DNA from: Gracilariopsis chorda
Taxonomy: Eukaryota > Rhodophyta > Florideophyceae > Gracilariales > Gracilariaceae
DNA length: 64,000 bases
Direction: 5' to 3'
Assembly: GCA_003194525.1 (NCBI GenBank)
Contig: NBIV01000017.1
Coordinates: forward strand, 372,001 to 436,000
In this document: positions 11,101 through 19,240 of the stretch, piece by piece
Numbering within the stretch: the first letter of the stretch is position 1
Layout: each line of letters starts with the position of its first letter
Notes under the pieces: generated by a model
Told to the model about the DNA's origin: nothing
Seen by the model: only the letters and a program-made list of their open reading frames with translations
Databases searched by the model: none
Program-made: the position numbers and the translations under genes

Positions 11101-11429
11101 AGACGCGCCGTGATGATTTGGAAACAGGAAAAGATAGTTACGCTGAAAGCTTATCTGTCAGTCAGGATGAGATTGCTACGCGAACTTATTTGGTTTCGTC
11201 GGAAGACGGAATGGCACGAGCTGAACAGCGCGATGATGGGCATCCGAACGTGGTCACTGGTTCAAACAATGAGAACAATGGCGCCAGATATGAAAGCGGA
11301 GAGACGCATTCTGAAATGTGGAATGCCTACGCCAAAGACGCGTACGCTGTTGGCTACCGCGAGGCGTACAGAGAAGCATTCCGTATGGCACGTGAAGTTG
11401 CGGACCGCGCCAGAGCGACGCGCACATAA
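8124..11429 (+). CDS. DEAD-box RNA helicase, Gemin3/DDX20-like, 1101 aa
   Basis: ATP-dependent RNA helicase of superfamily 2. The first 270 residues are Pro/Ser-rich and probably disordered. The core follows: Q-motif region (290-298, KPSPIQQ), motif I ARSGTGKT (314-321), Ia PTREL (350-354), TPGR (402-405), DEAD (426-429), SAT (457-459), ATDLLARGVD (584-593) and HRVGRAGR (614-621). All catalytic motifs are intact. SATYEP followed by MRDP resembles the SATYPE...MRDP block of DDX20/Gemin3, the helicase of the SMN complex in snRNP assembly; that assignment is an inference. The tail of about 460 residues is Gly/Arg/Ser-rich. It ends in an aromatic repeat, YAKDAYAVGYREAYREAF, that recalls oligomerising YG-type boxes. 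The start at 8124 has a CACCATG context. No intron. Confidence 0.93.
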   Translation: MNGDSDFPAASALPSPSPSSSPSRKHTHPPNNQTSLRASPSDQRHLPAFSCDNFPNPALLVYQQLLTMPVSDAAPVRRQLYGSLQHWFKEEPLPVAHCQTGPTTALRPSAKSNAVKNQTPLNSTSTTQPNPVDDVPPDANHHDAFHPDQRQKHRRIPRNSSRPTPPAAPPTPAKEAESPIHRTVTETHRSLQTCTPIGMQSHLQPKSRKQVEQQSIHSTPVKRYTYSINRLNNLRHRDRASFPHLTSQHAAILQTIEPPSSTPAETFPNLTFADMHLPPSILNALSALSFHKPSPIQQCAVPRGRLGTDIIAHARSGTGKTLAFTIIVLETLLALKFTAKAITSVLILVPTRELVDQVAAVFRGLTRFMETKPRVQTLKGGRAESIDAQELSLSPAHIVIGTPGRVIALIKKSILVVDHVNLFVMDEADRLVDSTYLHSVPEICALLPSRRQTLAFSATYEPWLRNVLMDVMRDPAYFSFPNSEHPSDETDMLRRAVLDHVHQYKVAVVGGINDKLKGVSDLLKNTLFNLCITFINDKKYVAKVVMHFKTFGYRTQILNASLEQYQRERAIADIQSGRVQIVVATDLLARGVDFEACDLVIQLDVPQNPATYLHRVGRAGRYGKGGSSFLFYNLRSDCIQVRALETSLGSPILEYHRDTDLNSTKGNQRLEVRASGNSGSVLHSDPSGEVLNKTQRTSWNPRKQAKGREGEPVNRSLTTPVQGLAVNWKKPAGDNTATDAAGEAVVGDEPRNDSPSLRPSSVIERESQRGETKGRGGNGQDTYGDGHGGPPYKSGTLDSRSVGRGSTYDPLGMKSIPPHKSPLKKRRSLPRRGAGRGGRNGASLAGVMRDPRLLGRHSSAAQTANGDVERLQHANIWNRDAGQLCRRFSDPQCMNNMDATQHPTAPNSGGDLGSGGEKSSVQNPEGGGGLITPRTTTPAVRRSTALITDSSAPRRAAVSVSGNDSGVEKGQSQTAPHAVQPVQGADQQHAAGETRRDDLETGKDSYAESLSVSQDEIATRTYLVSSEDGMARAEQRDDGHPNVVTGSNNENNGARYESGETHSEMWNAYAKDAYAVGYREAYREAFRMAREVADRARATRT

Positions 11430-11720
11430 TCTGTACGATGTACTCTGAACTAGTGGTCTTAAACTGGAGGGATCGCTTGAGGGAGCAGAACTAAAGGGTT
11501 GCCTTTTGGTACACGCAAAGTAACAAGATTCATGTACACTGCTAGAGGACAGAAGAAAGTGTTGTAGACAAGCGTGCAGGAGACTTCATCGTTTATCGTG
11601 GGGCTGTATGTCTTAGAAGACAGGTACAGACATGAAGCACTCGTGACACGACAAAAAGAAGAAACGAACTGAGAAGCTATTTGGTGCCACATGTGGCTAC
11701 TGCTGCATCGTTGGCGCTTT
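11430..11720. other. intergenic region between convergent genes
   Basis: Sits between the 3' ends of the helicase (+) and the radical SAM gene (-). It should hold both 3' UTRs; I see no gene or repeat. Confidence 0.5.
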
Positions 11721-13436
11721 TCATAATTGGTCGCGCTCATTAAGTAAGTCCAGTTGAGCTTCGGACGCTGGTGTGGGTGGCTCATTCAACGGGAGCTGTG
11801 TTGCCAGCTGAATGTTTTCGACGGGGTCGTACACACTATGCTGCACACACGCCGGAACGACACGCCCGTGCTCCGGTTGTGCCATTGCGTAAGAACACGC
11901 AGAAAGTCGCTCCATAGTCTCTCTGATACGCGGACCAGCGCGATCTACACGTGAGTCATCGAGTTGAACACCGTCTTGCATCAACTGCCACGCGACGCTA
12001 ACATCATTTGCATCCATGAATCGATGCATGACAATGGTAAGGGAAGTGATTCCGAATCTTAAAATGGGCCATATTCCACCTGCGCGACGAACGACACGCG
12101 CGATCCAACAAACAAGAGGCCATAACAGCCACGGCTTTCGAAGGATTGTGCGCAACGCCTTGATGTAAAGCAGGCGTGGTCTAAGTGCGATGTTTCCAAT
12201 CTCGGTCATAATGAGATCGCGAATACGATGATCGGGTTGACAAAGGTCATCAAACAAAGGGAACACTCGTTGTTGGTGCGGTTTTGCACGATTGGCGCCG
12301 ACAATTCCGCAGGCGCACATTCGATTGCAACGAACATCGCCCATTTGAAAGAGCGAGTAAGGCAATCGAATTCCCATACCGTGTTCAATTTGTTGCCACA
12401 CGATGTGGCCATGGTCATCTGCGACATCTCTCAAATTGGATACCCAGCGTTGTTGGGCGCCCTGCTGAGCAGCCGGTTGAAAGGATAGCAATCGAAAGCC
12501 AAGCGTTTTGAGTTGACGAACTGTATCTGCCAAGTAGGGTAAATTGGACGGCTGCACAGTCATGTTGTGTGCGAGATAGTAGCGAACGCGATGGTGTTTG
12601 CGGAGTTTTCGAAACATATTGACAAAGCGACGTCGAAAGGGCATGAGTTGCAACTCATGGCGCACATGTTTGGCATGACGTCTTCCCCTCATGCCCATGT
12701 CAAAGTGGACGGCAAAATCAAGGCGATCAAAGCGAGGGGTTCCATCCGGCAACAGCGCGAGTCGTTTCAAGTAGTCAAAGTCGAAATCGCCGTGCGTAAA
12801 ACTCATTGGGATGCGGCCGAAAAAGCGCATCGTTTGCAAGGCCAACGCGTGATCATTCGGAGACAACAACGAGACCTCGCCGCCGATAAGCTGGCAATGA
12901 GCGGATTCTCCTCGAAGAGTTTTCAAGAGGTGCATCTGCCTGGCCACCTGGGTGACGGTATGCATGCCGTCCACGCGCACACGATTGGCATGTTCGGAGT
13001 GATAGCACGGTTTGCACGCAAAGTTGCAGCGGGGGAAGACACCTTTGGTGCCCTCACAGCCCGGGGAGAGCGTGCCCAGCATCTGGGAGGGGGTCTTGAC
13101 GTGGTGCGGGAGGAGGTCGAAGCGCGAGGAATCGAGGTTCGGACGCGACGCGGGGCGGGTGAGTCTCTCGTAGTGACGCATGGAGCGCAGGATGGCGCGT
13201 ATGGAGCGGAGGGGGGGGGTGGGGCGCGGGGGCTGCTGGCGGCATGCTGGCGGGGAGCGTGGACGAAGGCGCTGCGGGCGACGAGGCGCTTGAAGCGGGG
13301 GAGCGGCGACGAAGACGGCCGAGGCGGCCATGACTCCGACACACACACGCGCACGCACATCTCGCCGACTGCGCGCACACGGAGCGGCGGCACAAAAGAG
13401 GACGACGAGCTGCGGCGGCGCCAATCCGCCGCCCAT
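11721..13436 (-). CDS. radical SAM family protein, about 571 aa
   Basis: The radical S-adenosylmethionine signature CNFACKPCYHS (Cx3Cx2C, Cys near residues 137, 141 and 144) binds the 4Fe-4S cluster that cleaves SAM. A GGE motif (about 185-187), which binds the SAM amino group in this fold, follows in the expected place. A second cysteine group, RCNRMCACG near residue 370, could hold an auxiliary cluster. Substrate and pathway cannot be told. The first ATG (13436) gives an Ala/Arg/Pro-rich N-terminus of about 115 residues before the domain, which could be a transit peptide. An ATG at 13331 (MAASAVF) is an alternative start. It diverges from the membrane-protein gene; 13437-13714 lies between the two starts. 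The core resembles bacterial radical SAM proteins, so an ancient transfer is possible but unproven. Confidence 0.85.
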   Translation of the reverse strand: MGGGLAPPQLVVLFCAAAPCARSRRDVRARVCVGVMAASAVFVAAPPLQAPRRPQRLRPRSPPACRQQPPRPTPPLRSIRAILRSMRHYERLTRPASRPNLDSSRFDLLPHHVKTPSQMLGTLSPGCEGTKGVFPRCNFACKPCYHSEHANRVRVDGMHTVTQVARQMHLLKTLRGESAHCQLIGGEVSLLSPNDHALALQTMRFFGRIPMSFTHGDFDFDYLKRLALLPDGTPRFDRLDFAVHFDMGMRGRRHAKHVRHELQLMPFRRRFVNMFRKLRKHHRVRYYLAHNMTVQPSNLPYLADTVRQLKTLGFRLLSFQPAAQQGAQQRWVSNLRDVADDHGHIVWQQIEHGMGIRLPYSLFQMGDVRCNRMCACGIVGANRAKPHQQRVFPLFDDLCQPDHRIRDLIMTEIGNIALRPRLLYIKALRTILRKPWLLWPLVCWIARVVRRAGGIWPILRFGITSLTIVMHRFMDANDVSVAWQLMQDGVQLDDSRVDRAGPRIRETMERLSACSYAMAQPEHGRVVPACVQHSVYDPVENIQLATQLPLNEPPTPASEAQLDLLNERDQL

Positions 13437-13459
13437 CACGCGCCGTGGTCACGCGCATT

Positions 13460-13520
13460 TGGCAACGTGGCGGCGTGGCAACGTGGCGGCGTGGCAACGT
13501 GGCGGCGTGGCAACGTGGCC
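13460..13520 (+). repeat. 16-bp tandem repeat in a divergent promoter
   Basis: TGGCAACGTGGCGGCG is repeated at 13460, 13476 and 13492, with a partial fourth copy at 13508. It sits in the 278 bp between the divergent start codons of the radical SAM (-) and membrane-protein (+) genes. Each unit carries an ACGT core, a common bZIP-type contact. A role as a clustered binding site is inferred from position only. Confidence 0.85.
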
Positions 13521-13714
13521 AGCCACATAGCCGTTACGCCCGGTGGCGCATCACTGCGAGCGCGAGCCGTGCGAGCGATGACGCCGCGCCTGCGCGCTTC
13601 GCGTCTATCGCGCGGCCGCGGAGGGCACCACCCCCGTCGCTCGCGCGCGCACGCACTGCCGCGCACGCCGCCGCCGTCTCCGTCACTCCCCGCTCGCAGC
13701 CGCCCCGTCTCCGC

Positions 13715-14710
13715 ATGGCTCCGCCCCCGCCCCCGCCCCCGCCCCCGCCGCCTCTCGGCGTCGCCGCGCGCTCGGCCGCGCTGCGCACGCCGCTCCACTC
13801 CGCGTCTTACCCCGCCGCTGTCGCCGTTCCGCTCTGGCTGCTGCTCGTCCCCCTCTCGTTTCGCGCCGCTCCCGCCGCTCTGCTTCGCCTCGCTCTCGCC
13901 TCCCTCTGCGTCCTACTCGCCTTGCATGCTGCCCAGCCGTCGCCGCTTCCCGTCGTTGCCCACCTTCGTCCCACCGCCAGACAGATCACCCAGCCGTTGA
14001 TCTCCCCATTGCCACCCCCTCCCCCACCGTCCCCGCAGCCCAGTCCGTCGCCCCAACCCGACCAGCAACAACCGCCCACAGAGCCGCCGCCGCCGCCCAC
14101 TGAACCAGCGCCTATCCAGCCCGTCCCACTGTCACCATCTGGCGACGTTCAGCTGGAAGCAGTGCCTCCCCTGTCTGAATGCTCGGGCGGCTTGAAACGC
14201 ATGCAGCTTATCTTGTTACTCGAACTGTGTTTTGAGATTTTGTTCCTCTTCTTGCTCTGCTTGGTGGCCAGAGAAGAGCGCGACCAACCCTCCGCCACCT
14301 CCTCAACAGCCTCCACCCCGCCCATTCAGATGAACTTTCGAGCCTTCATAATCGTCAGAGCCATCTACCTCGTCCCGGTACTCATTCTCAACAGCAGCAT
14401 CTACTGGGTGGGAGGGGGACCCACAGGCGCATGCATCTCTAACTACTCGGAGATTCAAATCCCCTTTGTTCATCTCATCTTCTATCTGCTCTTCTGTCTG
14501 CTCGTTGTGTTCATAGGCGCGCTCCGACTTTCGCAGTGGCATGATGATAGTACTGATACATTGCGCTCGCCTACATATCGCTCAAATGCACCTCCCACAC
14601 GTACCACCAGTTACTATCGCTTTTCTCGCCCCGCCAGACACACTTCCTCTACAAGTTACTCTGAACCCAAGGTTCGGTGCAACCTCGGTTGCTGTGCGTT
14701 TAACTTTTGA
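13715..14710 (+). CDS. proline-rich multi-pass membrane protein, 331 aa
   Basis: No family recognised. The ATG at 13715 is preferred because the upstream part of the same frame crosses the 16-bp promoter repeat. Visible features: a Pro-only run at residues 3-13; hydrophobic segments at about 34-49, 55-73, 163-184, 208-227 and 251-271; and a disordered linker at 95-150 rich in Pro, Gln and Ser. Between the last two spans is a short loop with an Asn-X-Ser site. The C-terminal tail is Ser/Thr/Arg-rich and ends in a Cys pair. The layout suggests a small integral membrane protein of the endomembrane system or plasma membrane; its function is unknown. The stop codon is 45 bp from that of the convergent kinase gene. 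Confidence 0.7.
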   Translation: MAPPPPPPPPPPPLGVAARSAALRTPLHSASYPAAVAVPLWLLLVPLSFRAAPAALLRLALASLCVLLALHAAQPSPLPVVAHLRPTARQITQPLISPLPPPPPPSPQPSPSPQPDQQQPPTEPPPPPTEPAPIQPVPLSPSGDVQLEAVPPLSECSGGLKRMQLILLLELCFEILFLFLLCLVAREERDQPSATSSTASTPPIQMNFRAFIIVRAIYLVPVLILNSSIYWVGGGPTGACISNYSEIQIPFVHLIFYLLFCLLVVFIGALRLSQWHDDSTDTLRSPTYRSNAPPTRTTSYYRFSRPARHTSSTSYSEPKVRCNLGCCAFNF

Positions 14711-14755
14711 TTGCCCCTTTCCGTTTTACTGTCTAAATATAATAAACGTTGCCCA
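14711..14755. terminator. shared 45-bp convergent 3' end
   Basis: Only 45 bp separate the stop codons of two convergent genes. It contains AAATATAATAAACG, an A/T-rich sequence that could serve as a polyadenylation element. The two transcripts probably overlap at their 3' ends. Confidence 0.4.
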
Positions 14756-16864
14756 TCATGCTCCTCCCGCGCTCACACTGGATATCGTTGTTTGCAACTC
14801 GTCCAACTTGGCCTTGTCGCTGTTGCAAGTCATCGCCGCCTCACCAACGCTACTGCCCTTGGTACCGTGCGTGATCACACGCTCACTTTCAAACAGCTCC
14901 AACTCCGAAATCACCTCGTCAAATAACGGACGCTTCTTCTTCTCCTCATCCCAACACCGCTCAATCAACCGTCCTATCCGCGCAGGAATCATCTCTCCTT
15001 CTCCTTTATAACTCGGTCTCAGTCCCGAGCTCGCCACCTGAAACATCACCTGCGTCGCGCCCATGCCTTCAAACGGCACACTCCCAGTAAAGATCTCAAA
15101 CAACAGCACCCCAAAACTATACGTATCGTCCTGTTTTTCATAACATTCTCGCCGAATTACATTCGGCGACATGTAACTTGCTGTTCCCATCGTGTGCTCA
15201 CCGTCCTCCCCGAACAATTGGCAAAGCCCGAAATCACAAATCACAACGTGCGGCGCCCCGTCCTTCGCCCTTCGTTCGCCCAGCAGCACGTTTGTCGACT
15301 TCAAATCGCGGTGAAGAATGCTCGGTTCACTCGAGTGTAAGTAGAACATACCTCGACCAATTCCCAAACCAATCTGAGTAGCTACACTAACGCTCGGACA
15401 AAACTCGCTTTCAGTGTGTAAATACTCGTAAAGAGAGCCGCCATTGAATAGTTCGCATACAATGCATAACGGGCTTAAAGGGTCGCCGCATACTCCCATG
15501 TAAAGCACCAAGTTCGGGTGTCGTACCACGCTCATCATTTCGACCTCGCGCACAAAGTCGCAGTACTTGTTCTGCGAATTGATACTTGCAAAACGCTGCA
15601 GTTTCGTCATGGTTGACATTCGACTAACATCAGTGGGGCTATGGCCCTCTCCTCCCTGTCTAGAGCTCGCACGTGAGGAAATGTTCACATGGAACATCTT
15701 CACGGCCACGGGACTCATTAGAAACGTGCCCTTGTATACATCTCCATACGCACCGGATCCGATTTTCTCGCCGAGTGTGAGTGCCGAGTAGTCAATGTGA
15801 AAGGGGCTCTTTTTGCCGGAAGCGTCGTTACTACGGCTCACTACCGCGGATGGTTTGCACGTCCCATTTGACCTTCTGCCGAGTACGTTCATATGTTGTG
15901 GGCTGTTCAAGGGGTATGAAAACGGTTTGGGACGAATGGCAGGTCCTCTCCTTCGATCCGCGAACACGCTTTCTTCTGGCGGTGTTAATTGAGGCTCGGA
16001 TGCAGATGGCGACGCCAGTTTGTCAGAATCGGGGTTGCTCACCCCCAGGCCTTGATGAGAGTCCGCAACCGCGGGTATTGATCCCCCGCTCAATGACGAG
16101 CGCAACTCTGAGAGTTGTGCAGAACCGCCCGGCTGCATGCGAAGAGAAATGGTATGCGTAATAAACTGGCTTAGAACGCGACTATCTTCTACGAGTACAT
16201 CCCACTGCGGCATTTCGGTATGTGTATGAGCTTTCTCAATGACACATGTGGTAAGAAGATAACCTATGGCTCGTAACTTCAGCACCATCCCGCCGTCATA
16301 TTGTCTCAACATGCGCACAAACCCTTGGAACGAAATGGACGGTGAAGACATGATCGACTTACGCGGCCAGGCCCTGTTGAGAAGGTATTCAGCCTCTTCG
16401 GAAGGCAGTGAATCCGAACCTCCTATGGTGTGACCGAGCTTGGATGCAAACCGATGCCATTGTTTCCAGCACAGATGAGTAGCGGCTTCAGACCCTGCCG
16501 CGGATGTGAAGATGAAGTACAAGATCTCTTGCAGTGCGAGTTTAAGCGCTGCAGACGGTGCAAACGCTAGGCGACGCAGCAGCGCATAGAAGATGAGTAG
16601 ATGATGACATTTAACGTGACCGATGTTGCACACGTCTGCGATCTCGAACAACGCTTCTGCGAAGAGCGGGTCATCGAGTCGCAGAGCTTTCAACGTCTTG
16701 GTGAGGGAGAGTAATGTGATCTGTGAGAAATCGTTGTTGAAGGAGCGCAGAAGATGGATTTCGGCGGGTGGCGTATTTGTGACGGCTGTGGCGGCGCAGA
16801 AAGCGATGGCGGAAGTTGGACGAAACTTGTCTCGTCTTCTGAATGGATGCGACCACGTGAACAT
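14756..16864 (-). CDS. tyrosine-kinase-like (TKL) Ser/Thr protein kinase, 702 aa
   Basis: The kinase domain occupies residues 362-680. It has the glycine loop IGSGAYGDVY (368-377), VAVK with the ATP-anchoring Lys389, catalytic HRDLKSTN (518-525), DFG (544-546) and YSFGVLLFE (582-590). HRDLKSTN and YSFGV are typical of the TKL group (Raf, CTR1, DRK types). The usual APE motif is replaced by SPN (566-568), so the Glu that normally salt-bridges to the later Arg is missing; catalytic residues are intact. Residues 1-250 are helical without a domain I can name, and 250-355 look disordered. A basic insert of about 35 residues lies between beta-3 and helix C. No transmembrane span, so a cytosolic signalling kinase is likely. 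Confidence 0.92.
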   Translation of the reverse strand: MFTWSHPFRRRDKFRPTSAIAFCAATAVTNTPPAEIHLLRSFNNDFSQITLLSLTKTLKALRLDDPLFAEALFEIADVCNIGHVKCHHLLIFYALLRRLAFAPSAALKLALQEILYFIFTSAAGSEAATHLCWKQWHRFASKLGHTIGGSDSLPSEEAEYLLNRAWPRKSIMSSPSISFQGFVRMLRQYDGGMVLKLRAIGYLLTTCVIEKAHTHTEMPQWDVLVEDSRVLSQFITHTISLRMQPGGSAQLSELRSSLSGGSIPAVADSHQGLGVSNPDSDKLASPSASEPQLTPPEESVFADRRRGPAIRPKPFSYPLNSPQHMNVLGRRSNGTCKPSAVVSRSNDASGKKSPFHIDYSALTLGEKIGSGAYGDVYKGTFLMSPVAVKMFHVNISSRASSRQGGEGHSPTDVSRMSTMTKLQRFASINSQNKYCDFVREVEMMSVVRHPNLVLYMGVCGDPLSPLCIVCELFNGGSLYEYLHTESEFCPSVSVATQIGLGIGRGMFYLHSSEPSILHRDLKSTNVLLGERRAKDGAPHVVICDFGLCQLFGEDGEHTMGTASYMSPNVIRRECYEKQDDTYSFGVLLFEIFTGSVPFEGMGATQVMFQVASSGLRPSYKGEGEMIPARIGRLIERCWDEEKKKRPLFDEVISELELFESERVITHGTKGSSVGEAAMTCNSDKAKLDELQTTISSVSAGGA

Positions 16865-18205
16865 GGCGCCGGGAGAGAGCGACTACTGGGTTTGCATGAG
16901 AGAAGGGGAAAATCGGTCAAGGATATTATTAGACAGTGACTGCTGAGGTTCCTTGATTTGCTGTGGAGAGAGAAATGTCTCTGAACAGATGCGTTTGCCC
17001 TTATGTCGTAATTAGACTCTAAGGATCCACAATAAAGAAGAAGAAAACCTGTGCACGTCCGCACTTGAACACAAGAAACCTGCACCGAAAAACAGCTATC
17101 ACGGCGCAACTTGATCATGGTAGAGTGCGAGTCATTAACTTTTGGTTTGCAACAGAGTTAGGGTTAACCGAACGTCTCGTTTTTTAAGGGTTTCCTAAAG
17201 ATAGTTTTCTGCAACTTACCGCTGTACGCGCTTCGGGTGAGGACTTGGATCGCTAAGGTGTGGCGGATTAGCCCAAAAACTCTTTGGCCTTCCCCGCCTG
17301 TATCTCTATGAACTGTCTTAAGGTTATTCTAGTTGCGTGCTTACTGTAGAAAGGCGGAAGCACTTTTCGTGAGGTGAATACCAAGTTCGTGAAAGTCCGC
17401 GAAACGGACGTTTTTATGAGGTCTTATTGTGATGAGGCTAGGCGTTCTTGAATATGAACAGTTTCGAGATCTTGCGGCGAAGTGCAGGGGCAAAAGCGGC
17501 ATTAACACCATGCAATCATAAAGGGCGCGGCCGTCACGAGGGTGAAAGTGGAAGAAGTCCGTTCCACCGACACTCAGCATTTGGCGAATCTCAATGATTC
17601 GTCCTGGTGGCGGTTTTGCAAAATGTCGCTTGCTGCTTGGGCTCCACGTCTTTAATGCTATTATCGATTCATCACGAACGGTAAGGTTATCCCTCTACCT
17701 ACGGTAGGGCGCCTCCTGTCGAGACTTGCGTGAGTGTATTCGTACTGCAGATACTTGGCGGTCCGATGTGGGAACAGACACGGGGCGACGTGAAGCATAT
17801 CCGAGAATCGTGAGCTTGGCTGCCACCCCGTCACGTAATATAGAAATCAAGTATTGGCGTCTTTGGCACAAAGCGGAAGCCTGTAACCCGCAAAAATGTA
17901 GTTTGCTTTGGCGTATGCCACCCATAATTGCCCGTCGCGAGCACTAGGGAGACTAGTCTTACAGAACAAGGTGTCCGCGCTCAGTCCCGTTCATATCTAC
18001 CCAGGGGTAGATGATTATCAGGATAAAGGGTTTGCGGTACCGCTAACCTTTTACCCCTGTACTTTGGACTGTGTGACGGTACAAGCAAACAGAATGAAGT
18101 TGGCAGGACCAGAGTATCTATCTCGGATGTGGAAGGTAGCTAGATACATGGGCGGAGATATTCTGGCGGTGCCTGATTCGTAAGGTGGAATTCCAAGTGG
18201 CTATA
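16865..18205. other. 1.3-kb gap without a recognised gene
   Basis: Small open frames occur on both strands, for example 17341-17580 (-), 17726-17947 (+) and 17908-18183 (+). None shows a domain, and they overlap in conflicting frames. The first 100-200 bp should contain the kinase promoter. The rest may be decayed mobile DNA. Confidence 0.4.
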
Positions 18206-18943
18206 TTACTGTGAATATGCGTCATAATCGTTGTGATACTCGTGCTGGTGAATATCATAGGCATAGAAAGTGGCATCACGCATGCCCAGACCGCACGGGC
18301 AATGCAGCGTACAGTGCGAACCGTGCTCGCCGAGCGCGGGCGATGAAGCGTACGATGAGGTTTGCGAAGGACTTTGGTCCGAATGCTGCGGCGTGCTTGG
18401 ATAGTCTATACTGCGTGCATCCTGATCAGAGGTGTGGGTGCTGCTTGTGTCGCCATCGGATTCAAACAGATCGATTTGCTGCGCGTCAATGTACATGAGC
18501 GTTTCATCTTGATGTTGGTCCGTTTGTGGTCTTGCATTCTGTTCCGAATCCAATATGAAAACATCGTACGTTTGAGTTTGTCGCATGCGATCGTGCTGAC
18601 TGAGTTGCTGCTCAAGGGGATAAGAAGGACTTGGTAGCTCGAATCGAACCATGGGTTGATCGTTACACAAAGGTTGTGACTGCGGTTGCAGCGCATGTTG
18701 CGGCTGTGAAAGCGGCGCGCAGTCGAGGTCAATAATTCTTGTATCCTGTCGTTGTAAAATCCGATGCGCTTGCTGCTGCAAGTGAACGCGACGGAAGACG
18801 AGATGGTCGACTGCTTCAGCGTGTTGGGAGGCATCTGTTTGGGCAGTTCGCCTCCTCTTCGGTGGGAGACGCACCTGGACGGTGTCGACGACGTGCTCGC
18901 TTCTCTTTCGTTTGAGGCGGAGAACGGGCGTTTTGGCGAACAT
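18206..18943 (-). CDS. Iwr1/SLC7A6OS-like protein, 245 aa
   Basis: The N-terminus MFAKTPVLRLKRKRSEHVV matches the pattern of the Iwr1 family (human SLC7A6OS starts with a similar VLRVKRKRS block). Iwr1 binds assembled RNA polymerase II and carries its nuclear import signal. A second basic cluster, LPPKRRR, follows. The middle is Gln/His-rich; the acidic C-terminal part has YDVFILDS and, later, a D/S/T-rich run ending in DYPSTP, resembling the acidic Tyr/Asp-rich region of Iwr1. Similarity is by motif only and identity is probably low. An upstream ATG at 19000 would add 19 residues; 18943 is chosen because the conserved block begins there. About 300 bp separate it from the divergent acetyltransferase gene. 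No intron. Confidence 0.5.
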   Translation of the reverse strand: MFAKTPVLRLKRKRSEHVVDTVQVRLPPKRRRTAQTDASQHAEAVDHLVFRRVHLQQQAHRILQRQDTRIIDLDCAPLSQPQHALQPQSQPLCNDQPMVRFELPSPSYPLEQQLSQHDRMRQTQTYDVFILDSEQNARPQTDQHQDETLMYIDAQQIDLFESDGDTSSTHTSDQDARSIDYPSTPQHSDQSPSQTSSYASSPALGEHGSHCTLHCPCGLGMRDATFYAYDIHQHEYHNDYDAYSQ

Positions 18944-19240
18944 GGTTTCGGGGCGGAGCTTTGGGCGCGCTGCAAACCCTTCGTGCAGCCTATCACACAT
19001 GGTGCTGCCGCGTTGGTTTCGAAAAGACGTACATGCGTGGAACCACGTGTGCGTGTGTGCCACGTGTGCGTTTGTACCACGTGTGGAACGCCGTCACTTT
19101 GTCTCGGTCACGCACACCTCGTCAACTCACAGCTCCGCACCTATAACAACTATCCAATCGTGTTATTGTTCTCCTTCAGCGTCCTTCTATAATGAGCGGA
19201 GAGCCCCTGCCTCGCGTACAATTGAAAGCGTCCCACTGAC

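Noticed and set aside
12567-14000. Long + strand frame of 477 codons
   Set aside because: It is antisense to the radical SAM gene, whose frame has clear catalytic motifs, and its translation is low-complexity Arg/Ala/Gly from GC-rich DNA.
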